From: Methylotenera sp.
Lineage (GTDB): Bacteria > Pseudomonadota > Gammaproteobacteria > Burkholderiales > Methylophilaceae
Length of the DNA stretch: 39,053 bases
Direction: 5' to 3'
NCBI GenBank assembly: GCA_030655015.1
Contig: JAURWJ010000052.1
Location: forward strand, 1 to 39,053
Both the position numbers and the translations under genes were made by a program. The notes beneath the pieces were generated by a model. The model was not told the origin of the DNA and did no database searches. It worked only from the letters and a program-made list of their open reading frames with translations. The stretch's first letter is position 1. Each line of letters begins with the position of its first letter. Positions 7,796-16,463 of the stretch are shown here, in pieces.

Positions 7796-9580
7796 CTAGT
7801 CGGGGTCTAACGGTGGCGCTACCTTCAGTAGCTCCTCAATCGTAGTGATGCCTGCGGCTACTTTTTCTGCACCGTTGATAATCAGTGGCTGCATGCCTTC
7901 TTGCTGCGCTAGTTTGGTGAGTTTGGCCAAATTGGTATCTGGCGTAATCAGTTTGCGTATTGCCGGCGTAATGGTGAGCATTTCATAAATACCGCTACGC
8001 CCTCTAAAGCCTGTATTGCGACAGTTCAGGCAGCCAACAGGCTTGTAAATGTGCTCAGGTTTAGGGAGGTTGAACGTGCCAACCAATGCGTCCCATTTGC
8101 TTTGTTCGATAGGCTCCGCTACTTTGCAACTCGTGCATAAAGTGCGCACAAGGCGTTGTGCCATAATGCCCAATACTGTCGAATGAATGAGATAAGAAGG
8201 TACGCCTAAGTCTAAAAGCCGCGTCACGGCAGAAGGTGAGTCATTGGTATGCAGGGTTGATAGCACCAAGTGCCCTGTGAGCGCAGCTTGAATCGCCATG
8301 TCGGCCGTTTCCAAGTCACGGATTTCACCCACCATAATAATGTCAGGGTCTTGTCGCATGAGCGTGCGTATCCCGTCAGCAAAGCCAAGCCCAATGTTTT
8401 GTTGCACTTGCATCTGATTAAAAGCAGGCTCCACCATTTCAATCGGCTCTTCTACTGTACATACGTTAACTTCTGGCGTGGCCAATAGACGTAGTGTGGA
8501 GTACAGCGTTGTGGTTTTACCTGAGCCAGTCGGGCCCGTCACCAAAATAATGCCATTAGGCGCTTTTGTCCAAGCGTTCCATTGATCTGCTTGCGCTTGC
8601 GAAAAACCCAGCGTTAAAAAGTCTTTACCTGAAATATCAGGTGAAAATATCCGCATGACGAGTTTTTCACCAAAAGCCGTCGGCATGGTAGATAAACGTA
8701 GTTCAATCTCTTGGCCTTCTGCCGATAAGGTTTTAATGCGGCCATCTTGTGGGCGGCGTTTCTCTACCATGTCCATACGACCAAGCAGCTTAATACGGCT
8801 AGTGATGGCGTTCATGATATTAGGCGGGAGTTGATATACCTGATGCAACACACCATCAATCCTAAAGCGCATCAAGCCCATATTGCGTCTGGGTTCCAGG
8901 TGAATATCACTGGCACGCTGTTCAAATGCATATTTAAACAGCCAGTCCACAATATTTACCACATGTTGCTCGTTGGCATCCAGGTTTTTATCTTTACCGA
9001 GCTCAACCAATTGTTCAAAGTTTTGTACACCGACCACTTGCCCAGCCTTGGCTAAATTGGCAGCATGCATTGAGCTGGCCAGGCTGTACATTTCAGGCAA
9101 ATAGCGATTAATTTCCAGTGGATTGGCAACGACCAATTTCACTTTCATTTTAAGTACGCGCTCTAAGTCAGCAACCCAGTCACGGTTAAATGGTTCAGTC
9201 GTTGCAATAATAGCCTCGCCATTTTTAACGGCAATCGGCATGATTCTTAGTCGCTCGGCATAGCCCTTGGAAACTATTTGTGCCGCAGAACCAAAATCCA
9301 ATTTGAGCGGGTCTATGTGGTAATAATCTAATCCAGCATGGGTTGCAAGCCATGAAGATAGCCATTCCACAGTGATGGCATTATGAGGTGACTTTAGATT
9401 TTTCCATTTTTGCTCACCAATAACGACAAGCGGGTGCAGATTGGAGCTATCTAGCTTACGGTCTTTGTAGAGCTTTTCAGCCTGAACTTTATCCAACATG
9501 CCATCATTGACCAACATGCGTAATGCGTCGCCCAAGGAGAAGCGACCGTTTGATTTGCTGGGGGTATCAGGCTTGCCCAT
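7796..9580 (-). CDS. GspE/PulE/PilB-type secretion/pilus assembly ATPase, orphan
   Basis: 594 aa. An N-terminal MshEN/T2SSE-N-like region (about 10-170) precedes the catalytic domain. Walker A GPTGSGKTTTLYS is at about 349-361; the Asp box ASDIHLEPR is at about 223-231; Walker B is DPDIIMVGEIRD; the His box is TGHLVLSTLHTND. The C-terminal four-cysteine zinc element is present (CTSC ... CLNC). Hexameric ATPases of this type power assembly of type IV pili or type II secretion pseudopili. No pilC/gspF, prepilin peptidase or pilin gene adjoins it, so the machine it serves cannot be read from context; it may be PilB, MshE-like or a T2SS ATPase. It converges on the cNMP/rhodanese gene with only 45 bases between stops. 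Confidence 0.9.
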   Translation of the reverse strand: MGKPDTPSKSNGRFSLGDALRMLVNDGMLDKVQAEKLYKDRKLDSSNLHPLVVIGEQKWKNLKSPHNAITVEWLSSWLATHAGLDYYHIDPLKLDFGSAAQIVSKGYAERLRIMPIAVKNGEAIIATTEPFNRDWVADLERVLKMKVKLVVANPLEINRYLPEMYSLASSMHAANLAKAGQVVGVQNFEQLVELGKDKNLDANEQHVVNIVDWLFKYAFEQRASDIHLEPRRNMGLMRFRIDGVLHQVYQLPPNIMNAITSRIKLLGRMDMVEKRRPQDGRIKTLSAEGQEIELRLSTMPTAFGEKLVMRIFSPDISGKDFLTLGFSQAQADQWNAWTKAPNGIILVTGPTGSGKTTTLYSTLRLLATPEVNVCTVEEPIEMVEPAFNQMQVQQNIGLGFADGIRTLMRQDPDIIMVGEIRDLETADMAIQAALTGHLVLSTLHTNDSPSAVTRLLDLGVPSYLIHSTVLGIMAQRLVRTLCTSCKVAEPIEQSKWDALVGTFNLPKPEHIYKPVGCLNCRNTGFRGRSGIYEMLTITPAIRKLITPDTNLAKLTKLAQQEGMQPLIINGAEKVAAGITTIEELLKVAPPLDPD

Positions 9581-9698
9581 TTAGATTGCCTTTGATATTG
9601 GTTGACTCAATGCATCTTAACATGTGCCTAAATTCTCGTGCTTTTAAAGTTTTAATTGTGCTTGGATAAACGGTTTTTTAAGCCGATTGAAAGCGCTT

Positions 9699-10580
9699 TT
9701 AGATTTTAACGCGCATTGAAAAATCAATCGCCTGTATATTTTTTGTGAGGGCGCCGATAGAAATACGGTCTACACCAGTAAGCGCTACTTCACGTATAGT
9801 TGCTAAAGTAATACCGCCAGAGGCTTCTAACACCGCTTTTTTGGTATTTGCAGCGTTGATTTCTACAGCTTTGTGCAGTAAAGCAATACTAAAGTTATCT
9901 AATAAAATGTTAGTGGCCCCCGCGCAGAGCGCTTGCTCTAGTTCGTCTATGTTTTCAACTTCAATCTGTATGGGCTTGTTTGTACTCAGAGCAAACGCGG
10001 CTTGCATGACGGCGCCAATACTACCTGCCGCTGCAATGTGATTTTCTTTAATTAAAATGCCATCGTATAAAGCAAGGCGCTGATTGTGACCACCACCCAC
10101 TGTCACTGCATACTTTTGTGCTAATCTTAAGTGAGGAATGGTTTTGCGGGTGTCTAAAATTTGTGCGTCTGTGCCAGCAATGGCCTCAACATATTTTCGG
10201 GTTTCTGTTGCGGTGGCAGAGAGGGTTTGTAAAAAATTAAGTGCACAACGTTCAGCTGTCAGTAGTGAGCGGGCTAAGCCGTTGATTTTGCATAGCACTT
10301 GCTGTGGCTGAGCATGCTGACCTTCTGTGACAAGCCAATCAATCTGCACATTGGCGTCGACACCCTTGAAGCATGCATTTACCCAATCAACGCCACAGAT
10401 CACAGCCGATTCGCGTACGATAATCGATGCGCTTGCCATTTGAGTGGTTGGAACGAGCAGAGCGGTGAGGTCGCCAGACCCAATATCTTCATCTAATGCT
10501 GCTTGCGCTTGATTTTGCACTAGGGTCAGAAATGTGATTGACCCGTACGGGTAGTGATTGTTAAATAGTGTCTTTGTCAT
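9699..10580 (-). CDS. nadC: Nicotinate-nucleotide pyrophosphorylase (quinolinate phosphoribosyltransferase)
   Basis: 293 aa. Converts quinolinate and PRPP to nicotinate mononucleotide in de novo NAD synthesis. Typical blocks: DEDIGSGDLTALLVP near the N-terminus, LLTAERCALNFLQTLSA, the phosphate/quinolinate contacts DTRKTIPHLR and GGGHNQRLALYDGILIKENH, IQIEVENIDEL, LLDNF, and the C-terminal phosphate-binding EASGGI and SIGALTK. Stand-alone gene, divergent from the GST gene with about 70 bases between starts; nadA and nadB are not here. ATG 10578-10580 lacks a strong Shine-Dalgarno but the length fits. Confidence 0.96.
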   Translation of the reverse strand: MTKTLFNNHYPYGSITFLTLVQNQAQAALDEDIGSGDLTALLVPTTQMASASIIVRESAVICGVDWVNACFKGVDANVQIDWLVTEGQHAQPQQVLCKINGLARSLLTAERCALNFLQTLSATATETRKYVEAIAGTDAQILDTRKTIPHLRLAQKYAVTVGGGHNQRLALYDGILIKENHIAAAGSIGAVMQAAFALSTNKPIQIEVENIDELEQALCAGATNILLDNFSIALLHKAVEINAANTKKAVLEASGGITLATIREVALTGVDRISIGALTKNIQAIDFSMRVKI

Positions 10581-10654
10581 GGTGAAGGTCGCGTTGATTG
10601 AACTATAATGCTACCAAACATTCTATCTACTGTAACAATAACATTCGTAAAATT

Positions 10655-11287
10655 ATGAAGCTTTTATATACCGTAAACAGCCCATACGCACGTAAAGTGC
10701 GTATTGTAGCTGCAGAAAAACATATCGAGATCACCTTGCAGGAAGTGGTGCTAGCTGACCCTGACTGCCCGGTGAAGCAATATAACCCGTTAGGCAAAGT
10801 GCCTGTGTTGATTTTAGCTGATGGTGATAGCTTGTATGATTCACGCGTGATTGCTGAGTATTTAGATAATCGCAACCCCGTCGCACATTTGATTCCTAAA
10901 GATAACGGCTCTAAATCTGCAGTACGTAGGTGGGAGGCTCTTGCTGATGGCGTGTGTGATGCGGCAGTTGCAGTGATGTTAGAGCAGCGCAAACCAGAGT
11001 CTATGCAAGACCCTGCACTCATCCTCAAACAAATGGAGAAGGTCACGCGTGGTTTATCCGCATTTAACGATGATGTGGGAAAAAATCATGACGCAGGTCA
11101 AAATAAATGGTGTGTGGGTGACACCTTTAGCTTGGCTGATATTGCCGTGGGCTGTATGTTGGGATATGTGAGTTTAAGGTTTGGTTCGGTGATTGATTTG
11201 GCAGCAGATTATCCAAATTTAGAGCGCTTGCAGGCTAATTTACTTAAACGCCAGTCTTTTAAAGACAGCTTGCCAGTAGCAAACTAA
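10655..11287 (+). CDS. Glutathione S-transferase family protein (YibF-like)
   Basis: 210 aa from ATG 10655; an in-frame ATG at 10598 would add 19 residues that do not resemble the family, and the thioredoxin-like domain should begin MKLLYTVNSPYARKVRI. The N-terminal GST domain carries YNPLGKVPVL (the cis-proline region) and LYDSRVIAEYLD (the glutathione gamma-glutamyl contact). An all-helical C-terminal domain contains FSLADIAVGCMLGY. Overall pattern is closest to E. coli YibF, whose physiological substrate is not settled. A dispersed palindromic element lies just beyond its stop. Confidence 0.88.
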   Translation: MKLLYTVNSPYARKVRIVAAEKHIEITLQEVVLADPDCPVKQYNPLGKVPVLILADGDSLYDSRVIAEYLDNRNPVAHLIPKDNGSKSAVRRWEALADGVCDAAVAVMLEQRKPESMQDPALILKQMEKVTRGLSAFNDDVGKNHDAGQNKWCVGDTFSLADIAVGCMLGYVSLRFGSVIDLAADYPNLERLQANLLKRQSFKDSLPVAN

Positions 11288-11295
11288 TAGTAAGC

Positions 11296-11420
11296 TATTG
11301 ATGTGGCACGGTGAAGTCTCAACTTCCGTTCGGTCTGAGCCTGTCGAAGACGTTGAGTCCATTCACATTTCGACAGGCTCAATGCGAACGAACTTTAAAT
11401 ATTATCAGACCGCATCAATA
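11296..11420. repeat. Palindromic REP/MITE-like element after the GST gene
   Basis: Nested inverted repeats fill this 125-base stretch. The outermost arms are TATTGATG (11296-11303) and CATCAATA (11413-11420), extending to about 11 bp with one mismatch. Inner arms at 11327-11348 and 11369-11390 share TGAGCCTGTCGAA as a perfect 13-bp stem core plus CGTTCG at the outside, with three mismatched bases between. The core TTCGACAGGCTCA is a motif familiar from dispersed intergenic palindromes in many bacteria. It could form a cruciform or terminate transcription from either side. Confidence 0.72.
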
Positions 11421-11464
11421 AGTCATCATCAATGTTTGACGCTGTGTTACCAATAAACAGGCAT

Positions 11465-11794
11465 CTAAATGATATTTGTCGTTTCATCCAATAAGCCGGA
11501 AAGTTGCGTTTTTTGGCGCATTGATTGTCTTTCATTCAAGCGTTTTTGTGCTGCCTGTGGCAAGTCTGTAAAACGGATGATATTGCGCGCGATGAGAAGC
11601 GCAATCAGATCTTCTAATACGCGTGCTAAATGAATATCGCTCTCGCGGAAAGTATCGCTCTCAGTGAGTGCATTTTCTAAAAATGCAAGATACGCCTTGT
11701 CGCTCGCTTCAACAAATATCCAGTGATTACCTGGATTTTCAGTCGGACTTGATGCGACAATCGCACCTAGAGAATTTTTAAGAACGTAAGCCAT
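11465..11794 (-). CDS. Small conserved protein of the family often labelled 'tryptophan synthase subunit beta like'
   Basis: 109 aa from ATG 11792-11794, preceded by AAGG at good spacing; the in-frame start eight codons upstream lacks support. The N-terminus is MAYVLKNSLGAIVASS; the conserved C-terminal part is LARVLEDLIALLIARNIIRFTDLPQAAQKRLNERQSMR, seen here as LARVLEDLIALLI followed by RFTDLPQAAQKRL. This protein occurs widely in beta- and gammaproteobacteria. Despite the usual label it has no PLP-lysine motif or enzyme domain of TrpB. Function unknown. It may follow mnmA on the same transcript, separated by about 90 bases. Confidence 0.72.
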   Translation of the reverse strand: MAYVLKNSLGAIVASSPTENPGNHWIFVEASDKAYLAFLENALTESDTFRESDIHLARVLEDLIALLIARNIIRFTDLPQAAQKRLNERQSMRQKTQLSGLLDETTNII

Positions 11795-11887
11795 GTGAAC
11801 CTTAATTTTTCGAATCAATTATTAGAAGTAACCCTGAGGTTATAGTCATTCAAACAGCATCAATCATCACGCCGCCAAATTATTTTT

Positions 11888-13012
11888 TTAAATGGCTGCG
11901 GTGATAATCCCACCGCCTAGGCAAACATTACTTTCATAAACCACGGCTGATTGACCTGGTGTGATGGCCCATTGTTTTTGCCCAAATTTAATTTCAACTT
12001 CATTTTCGGTAATGCGGTCAATTTCGCAAGGTGCGTCAGGTTGGCGATAGCGCGTTTTTGCGGCATAGACCCAGTTGGTAACCGGCGGTTCGGGGTCGAT
12101 CCATGTCAGTTGGCCCGCTAGCAGCCCATCATTAAGCAATAGCGGATGTTCGTGACCTTGCACCACGATGAGTTCATTTTTTGCCATGTCTTTGGCTGCA
12201 ACAAACCAGGGTTCACCGTTGCTATCGCGGCTACCGCCTATTTTTAAGCCTTGGCGTTGTCCTAATGTGTAGTACATCAGGCCTTCATGGCGACCCACTA
12301 ATTTACCTTCAGCTGTTTTAATCTCGCCAGGTTTACGCGGTAGGTATTTGCTTAAAAACTCTTGAAACGGACGCTCGCCAATGAAGCAAATTCCGGTCGA
12401 GTCTTTTTTCTCGGCATTGATCAGTCCAGCTTCACGTGCAATCTCACGCACCTCACGTTTTAAGTATGTGCCCAGTGGGAATAATGTTTTAGACAACTGC
12501 GCTTGATTTAAACGATATAAAAAATAGCTTTGATCTTTGCTGCCATCATCGGCTTTCATTAATTGAAATAAACCAGGTTTGAGTGGATTTTCGCGCACTT
12601 GCGCATAGTGCCCAGTAGCGATTAAGTCTGCACCCATACTCATGGCGTGATCCAAAAATGCTTTGAATTTGATTTCAGCATTACAAAGAATATCTGGGTT
12701 AGGGGTACGCCCGGCTTGGTATTCGCTTAAAAAATTAGAAAATACGCGGTCTTTGTATTCTTTACTAAAATTAACGGCTTCAATGTCAATACCAATTTTA
12801 TCGGCAACAGAGACGGCATCAATTAAATCTTGTTTGCTTGAGCAATATTCATCGGTGTCATCATCTTCCCAGTTTTTCATGAAGAGACCAGTGACTTCAT
12901 AGCCTTGTTGTTTAAGTAGTAAGGCGGTGACAGATGAATCCACGCCGCCGGACAGACCAACAACAATCTTTTTCTTTTGAGATTTATTCAAGTTTGAGGT
13001 ATTTGGGTTCAT
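11888..13012 (-). CDS. mnmA: tRNA-specific 2-thiouridylase MnmA
   Basis: 374 aa. Adds sulfur to U34 of tRNA-Lys, tRNA-Glu and tRNA-Gln. The ATP-pyrophosphatase P-loop SGGVDSS is at about 21-27. The two catalytic cysteines are C110 in [12 protein letters not shown] and C209 in [20 protein letters not shown] and SYFLYRLNQ are further family blocks, and the C-terminal beta barrel ends near [10 protein letters not shown]. The ATG at 13010-13012 lies 10 bases after the upstream Nudix gene, implying one transcript; the nudJ-mnmA pairing is also found in E. coli. Confidence 0.97.
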   Translation of the reverse strand: MNPNTSNLNKSQKKKIVVGLSGGVDSSVTALLLKQQGYEVTGLFMKNWEDDDTDEYCSSKQDLIDAVSVADKIGIDIEAVNFSKEYKDRVFSNFLSEYQAGRTPNPDILCNAEIKFKAFLDHAMSMGADLIATGHYAQVRENPLKPGLFQLMKADDGSKDQSYFLYRLNQAQLSKTLFPLGTYLKREVREIAREAGLINAEKKDSTGICFIGERPFQEFLSKYLPRKPGEIKTAEGKLVGRHEGLMYYTLGQRQGLKIGGSRDSNGEPWFVAAKDMAKNELIVVQGHEHPLLLNDGLLAGQLTWIDPEPPVTNWVYAAKTRYRQPDAPCEIDRITENEVEIKFGQKQWAITPGQSAVVYESNVCLGGGIITAAI

Positions 13013-13022
13013 AAGTTTAAGT

Positions 13023-13466
13023 TTACAGGTGGGTCACAACAGACAATGGAAAGCGTTGTCCGTTTAAATAGTCTTCAATACAGGTAAGCACTTGTGGGCT
13101 ACGCATCAACATGGCCTTGCTACGCATTTCATCTGCCGTCATCCATACGGTGCGGATAATGCCTTCATCTAATGCAAGTTCTGGTTGGTGATCGCTAACC
13201 TGACCAATGTAGGCAAAACGTAGATAGGTCGTGTCGTTATGCTCATGCTTCCAATGATAAACCCCTAATAACGCAGTTGGGTTAAAGCTATAGGCGGTTT
13301 CTTCCATGGTTTCGCGAACCACCGCTTCAATCAACGTTTCATTATCCTCTAAATGGCCTGCCGGTTGATTAAAGCGGTTGCCACGATCGGTGGTTTCTTC
13401 TACCAGTAAAAATTTACCGTTGTCTTCAACAATTGCTGCGACGGTGGCATGGGGCATCCATTGCAT
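13023..13466 (-). CDS. nudJ: Nudix hydrolase, NudJ-like phosphatase
   Basis: 147 aa. The Nudix box begins [21 protein letters not shown]; it keeps the G-x5-E-x7-R-E-x2-E-E frame, but the glycine after EET is replaced by alanine. Flanking residues NQPAGHLE and [18 protein letters not shown] match NudJ, which in E. coli hydrolyses thiamine pyrimidine pyrophosphate and nucleoside tri/diphosphates. Position immediately upstream of mnmA supports the assignment. Substrate here is not provable from sequence. Confidence 0.85.
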   Translation of the reverse strand: MQWMPHATVAAIVEDNGKFLLVEETTDRGNRFNQPAGHLEDNETLIEAVVRETMEETAYSFNPTALLGVYHWKHEHNDTTYLRFAYIGQVSDHQPELALDEGIIRTVWMTADEMRSKAMLMRSPQVLTCIEDYLNGQRFPLSVVTHL

Positions 13467-13554
13467 GATGTGTGTCTTGATGTTTAAGTGACTGCTATTT
13501 TACCCCGAATTTAACCTGAAGCAGAGGGTTTGAGCATGGACTGTTTTTCTGCTG

Positions 13555-14190
13555 TTATGTAAACAGTTTGGGGAACAGGCCGACTATCCCGTGCGCAATA
13601 AACTCAACAGCCATTGCCGCTAAAATCAAACCCATTAAGCGCGTGACAATGTTAATGCCTATTGTGCCCAGTCTATGGGATATGGCGCTAGACAGCCTTA
13701 ATACCAGCCAAATGATGATGCAAATAACAAAGATGGGGATAATTAAAGAAAGGTGCCCAGTAAAGCTGCTGTTTTGCTGGGCAGCAATAATCATGTTACT
13801 AATGGCACCAGGCCCTGCCAGTAACGGGATGCTGAGCGGTACAATGGCAATGACCTCACGTTCCGCCAGTGTTTGTGCTTCTTCTGGCGTTTGGCGGGTG
13901 CCGCTTTGTTTGCCATGCATCATGGAGATAGCAATTAACATCAGCAAAATCCCACCCCCTACCTGAAAAGATGGAATAGTGACGCCAAAGAAATGCAGAA
14001 TCGTATCACCAAAAAAAGCGGAAATAGCCAGTACGATAAATACGGTAAACGCGACTGTTTTTGCAGTTCTTGCACGGTCATTATCACTCCAGCCATTAGT
14101 AGCGCTGATGAAAATTGGCACACTGCCAATGGGGTTAACAATGGCAAATAAAGCAATGGTGATTTTGAAAAGAGCGGCCCAGTCTGTCAT
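13555..14190 (-). CDS. MarC-family integral membrane protein (UPF0056, YchE-like)
   Basis: 211 aa with about six membrane segments and only short polar loops. Family marks: FAIVNPIGSVPIFISAT near the N-terminus, and IVPLSIPLLAGPGAISNMI at mid-protein (the two GP-containing half-repeats). MarC proteins sit in the inner membrane; an early link to multiple antibiotic resistance was not upheld and function is unknown. Divergent from maf with 75 bases between starts, and 88 bases upstream of the Nudix gene. Confidence 0.9.
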   Translation of the reverse strand: MTDWAALFKITIALFAIVNPIGSVPIFISATNGWSDNDRARTAKTVAFTVFIVLAISAFFGDTILHFFGVTIPSFQVGGGILLMLIAISMMHGKQSGTRQTPEEAQTLAEREVIAIVPLSIPLLAGPGAISNMIIAAQQNSSFTGHLSLIIPIFVICIIIWLVLRLSSAISHRLGTIGINIVTRLMGLILAAMAVEFIAHGIVGLFPKLFT

Positions 14191-14265
14191 GCAATGCCTT
14201 ATAAAATTAAGCGATGAAGCAATTAAATCTTTGTCAATTTGTGCATAGTAAATTAAAGTGCCGAT

Positions 14266-14868
14266 ATGAGTAACAACATTCTTACCCCGCCAACCATTTA
14301 TCTTGCCTCACGCAGTCCACGTCGCGTAGAGTTGTTAAGGCAAATTGGATTGTATTGCAAAATTGTGCCAGCAGACATCGATGAAACGCAACTGATGGAT
14401 GAATCCCCAGAGGCTTATGTCACAAGATTGGCACATGAAAAAGCGGCGGCATGCTGGCAAAGGCTGCCTGTTGCAGAAAGAGCGCATCCTGTACTTGCGG
14501 CAGATACTACGGTGGTCTTGGCTGGGCAAGCTTTAGGTAAACCTGAAAGTGACGACGATGCTCACCGCATGTTACAGGCATTGTCAGGGAGTGTGCACCA
14601 AGTGCATACCGCAGTGGCACTAGCATTTGCAGGTGTGATTGAAGTTGTATTGTCCACGACCATGGTGGAAATGATGTCGCTTTCAATGGCACAAATTGAT
14701 TGTTATATTGCGTCAGGCGAACATTTAGATAAAGCGGGTAGCTATGGCATACAAGGATTAGCCGGTGCTTGGATTAAAGGGATAGAAGGCAGTTATACTG
14801 GCGTGATGGGGTTGCCAGTTTATGAGACAGCGGTTCTGCTGAGAAAACACCAGCTGATAGTTTTGTAA
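14266..14868 (+). CDS. maf: Maf family nucleoside triphosphate pyrophosphatase (YhdE type)
   Basis: 200 aa. The phosphate-binding segment IYLASRSPRRVELL is near residue 11. The catalytic aspartate region is VLAADTTVVLAGQALGKP, and KAGSYGIQGLAGAWIKGIEGSYTGVMGLP is the conserved C-terminal block (seen as AGSYGIQGLAG then SYTGVMGLP). YhdE-type Maf proteins hydrolyse dTTP/UTP and are thought to clear non-canonical nucleotides and arrest septation when overproduced. Followed after 55 bases by rng, the same pairing as yhdE-rng in E. coli. Confidence 0.93.
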   Translation: MSNNILTPPTIYLASRSPRRVELLRQIGLYCKIVPADIDETQLMDESPEAYVTRLAHEKAAACWQRLPVAERAHPVLAADTTVVLAGQALGKPESDDDAHRMLQALSGSVHQVHTAVALAFAGVIEVVLSTTMVEMMSLSMAQIDCYIASGEHLDKAGSYGIQGLAGAWIKGIEGSYTGVMGLPVYETAVLLRKHQLIVL

Positions 14869-14923
14869 TTAAACTTGAAACCATCATATAAATAAAACCA
14901 AAAATGAATGAAACGAGTATAAA

Positions 14924-16375
14924 TTGAGTGAAGAAATACTGATTAACGTCACCCCTCAGGAAACGCGCATTGCGATGATAGAAAATGGTGTCATGCAGGA
15001 GTTGCAAATAGAGCGTAGCTCATCTTTGGGTTTGGTGGGTAATATATATCGTGGCGTTGTGTGTCGCGTATTGCCAGGCATGCAATCTGCCTTTGTGGAA
15101 ATGGGCTTGCAACGCGCAGCCTTTTTGCATGCTGGCGATATTCTTGAGTGTGGCGATTCTGAAGTGCAGCGGCCAATTCAAGAAGTGTTGCATGAAGGAC
15201 AATCTTTAATGGTGCAGGTGATTAAAGAGCCGATTGGTACCAAGGGCGCAAGGCTGACGACGCAAATCAGCATCGCTGGGCGCTTCCTTGTATATTTGCC
15301 GCAACAGGATCACATTGGCGTGTCGCAACGGATAGAGTCTGAAGCGGAGCGTGAATTATTAAAAGCACGCTTGCTTGGGCTTTTGCCAGAAAACCGCGTA
15401 GGCGGCTATATTATTAGAACCATGTCTGAAACAGCGACGGATGAAGAGTTGTTGGCTGATATTGATTATTTAACTAAAACATGGGCACATATCCGTGCAC
15501 AGAGCACTTTGGTGCCTGAACGCGCGCTGATCTTTCAGGATCTGAATTTGCCCATGCGCGTGTTGCGCGATGTGGTTTGTGCCGATACCGAGGCCGTACG
15601 CGTTGACTCCAGTGAGACTTATCAGAAGCTGATGGATTTTGCTAATTTATATGCGATGACGGCTTTGGATAAACTAGTTCATTACCAAGGAGAGCGACCA
15701 CTTTTTGACTTGTATAACATAGAGCCGGAAATTGAAAAAGCGATGTCACGCAAGGTGGAGCTCAAATCAGGTGGCTATTTGATCTTTGATCAAACTGAAG
15801 CGTTAACGACGGTAGATGTGAATACCGGCAGTTTTGTGAGCGGTAAAAATCTATCGGACACCATTTTCAAAACCAATCTTGAAGCCGCGCAATCCATTGC
15901 ACGCCAGCTACGTTTAAGAAACTTGGGCGGCATTATCATCATCGATTTTATTGATATGGATGAAGATGTGCAACGTGAAGCGGTGCTGGAGGAGTTAAAA
16001 AAAGCAGTCGCGCGCGACCGTGCCCGCACCGGCGTGAATGGCTTTACGCCATTAGGTTTGGTTGAAATGACGCGCAAACGTACGCGTGAGAGCTTGGCGC
16101 ATGTTTTGTGTGAACCCTGTTCAGCTTGCCAAGGGCGTGGCGAACGCAAAACGGCGCAAACGGTATGCTATGAAATTTTACGTGAGTTATTACGCGAAGC
16201 TCGCCAGTTTAGTGCACGCGAACTACGCGTGTTAGCTGCGCCTAAAGTCATTGATATGCTGCTGGATGAAGAGTCACAAAGTCTGGCGAATTTGTCTGAT
16301 TTTATTGGCAAGCCCATTTCATTGCAGACTGAATCAAATTACAGTCAAGAATCATTTGATATTATCTTGATGTAG
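14924..16375 (+). CDS. rng: Ribonuclease G
   Basis: 483 aa, RNase G length, without the long C-terminal scaffold of RNase E. It processes the 5' end of 16S rRNA and degrades some mRNAs. The start is TTG at 14924: a TGA lies in frame upstream at 14909 and the N-terminus SEEILINVTPQETRIAMIENG aligns with family members (seen in part as ILINVTPQETRIAMI). An S1 domain follows (NIYRGVVCRVLPGMQSAFVE). Catalytic Mg-binding aspartates are in TTVDVNTGSFV and IIIDFIDM. The zinc-link analogue is CEPCSACQGRG. A seven-codon ORF starting at 14904 ends with a TGA overlapping the TTG start. Confidence 0.95.
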   Translation: MSEEILINVTPQETRIAMIENGVMQELQIERSSSLGLVGNIYRGVVCRVLPGMQSAFVEMGLQRAAFLHAGDILECGDSEVQRPIQEVLHEGQSLMVQVIKEPIGTKGARLTTQISIAGRFLVYLPQQDHIGVSQRIESEAERELLKARLLGLLPENRVGGYIIRTMSETATDEELLADIDYLTKTWAHIRAQSTLVPERALIFQDLNLPMRVLRDVVCADTEAVRVDSSETYQKLMDFANLYAMTALDKLVHYQGERPLFDLYNIEPEIEKAMSRKVELKSGGYLIFDQTEALTTVDVNTGSFVSGKNLSDTIFKTNLEAAQSIARQLRLRNLGGIIIIDFIDMDEDVQREAVLEELKKAVARDRARTGVNGFTPLGLVEMTRKRTRESLAHVLCEPCSACQGRGERKTAQTVCYEILRELLREARQFSARELRVLAAPKVIDMLLDEESQSLANLSDFIGKPISLQTESNYSQESFDIILM

Positions 16376-16463
16376 TTCATTTTGGTTGATGCGTGTAAAG
16401 TTAAGTCGCTCTATACGTATCAATCTTTACTATTGTAAGCCGTGTTTAACGCGGTGACGATCG

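Noticed and set aside
11829-11842. 5-bp hairpin TAACC-CTGA-GGTTA downstream of mnmA
   Set aside because: Too short and no T run in the direction of mnmA transcription.
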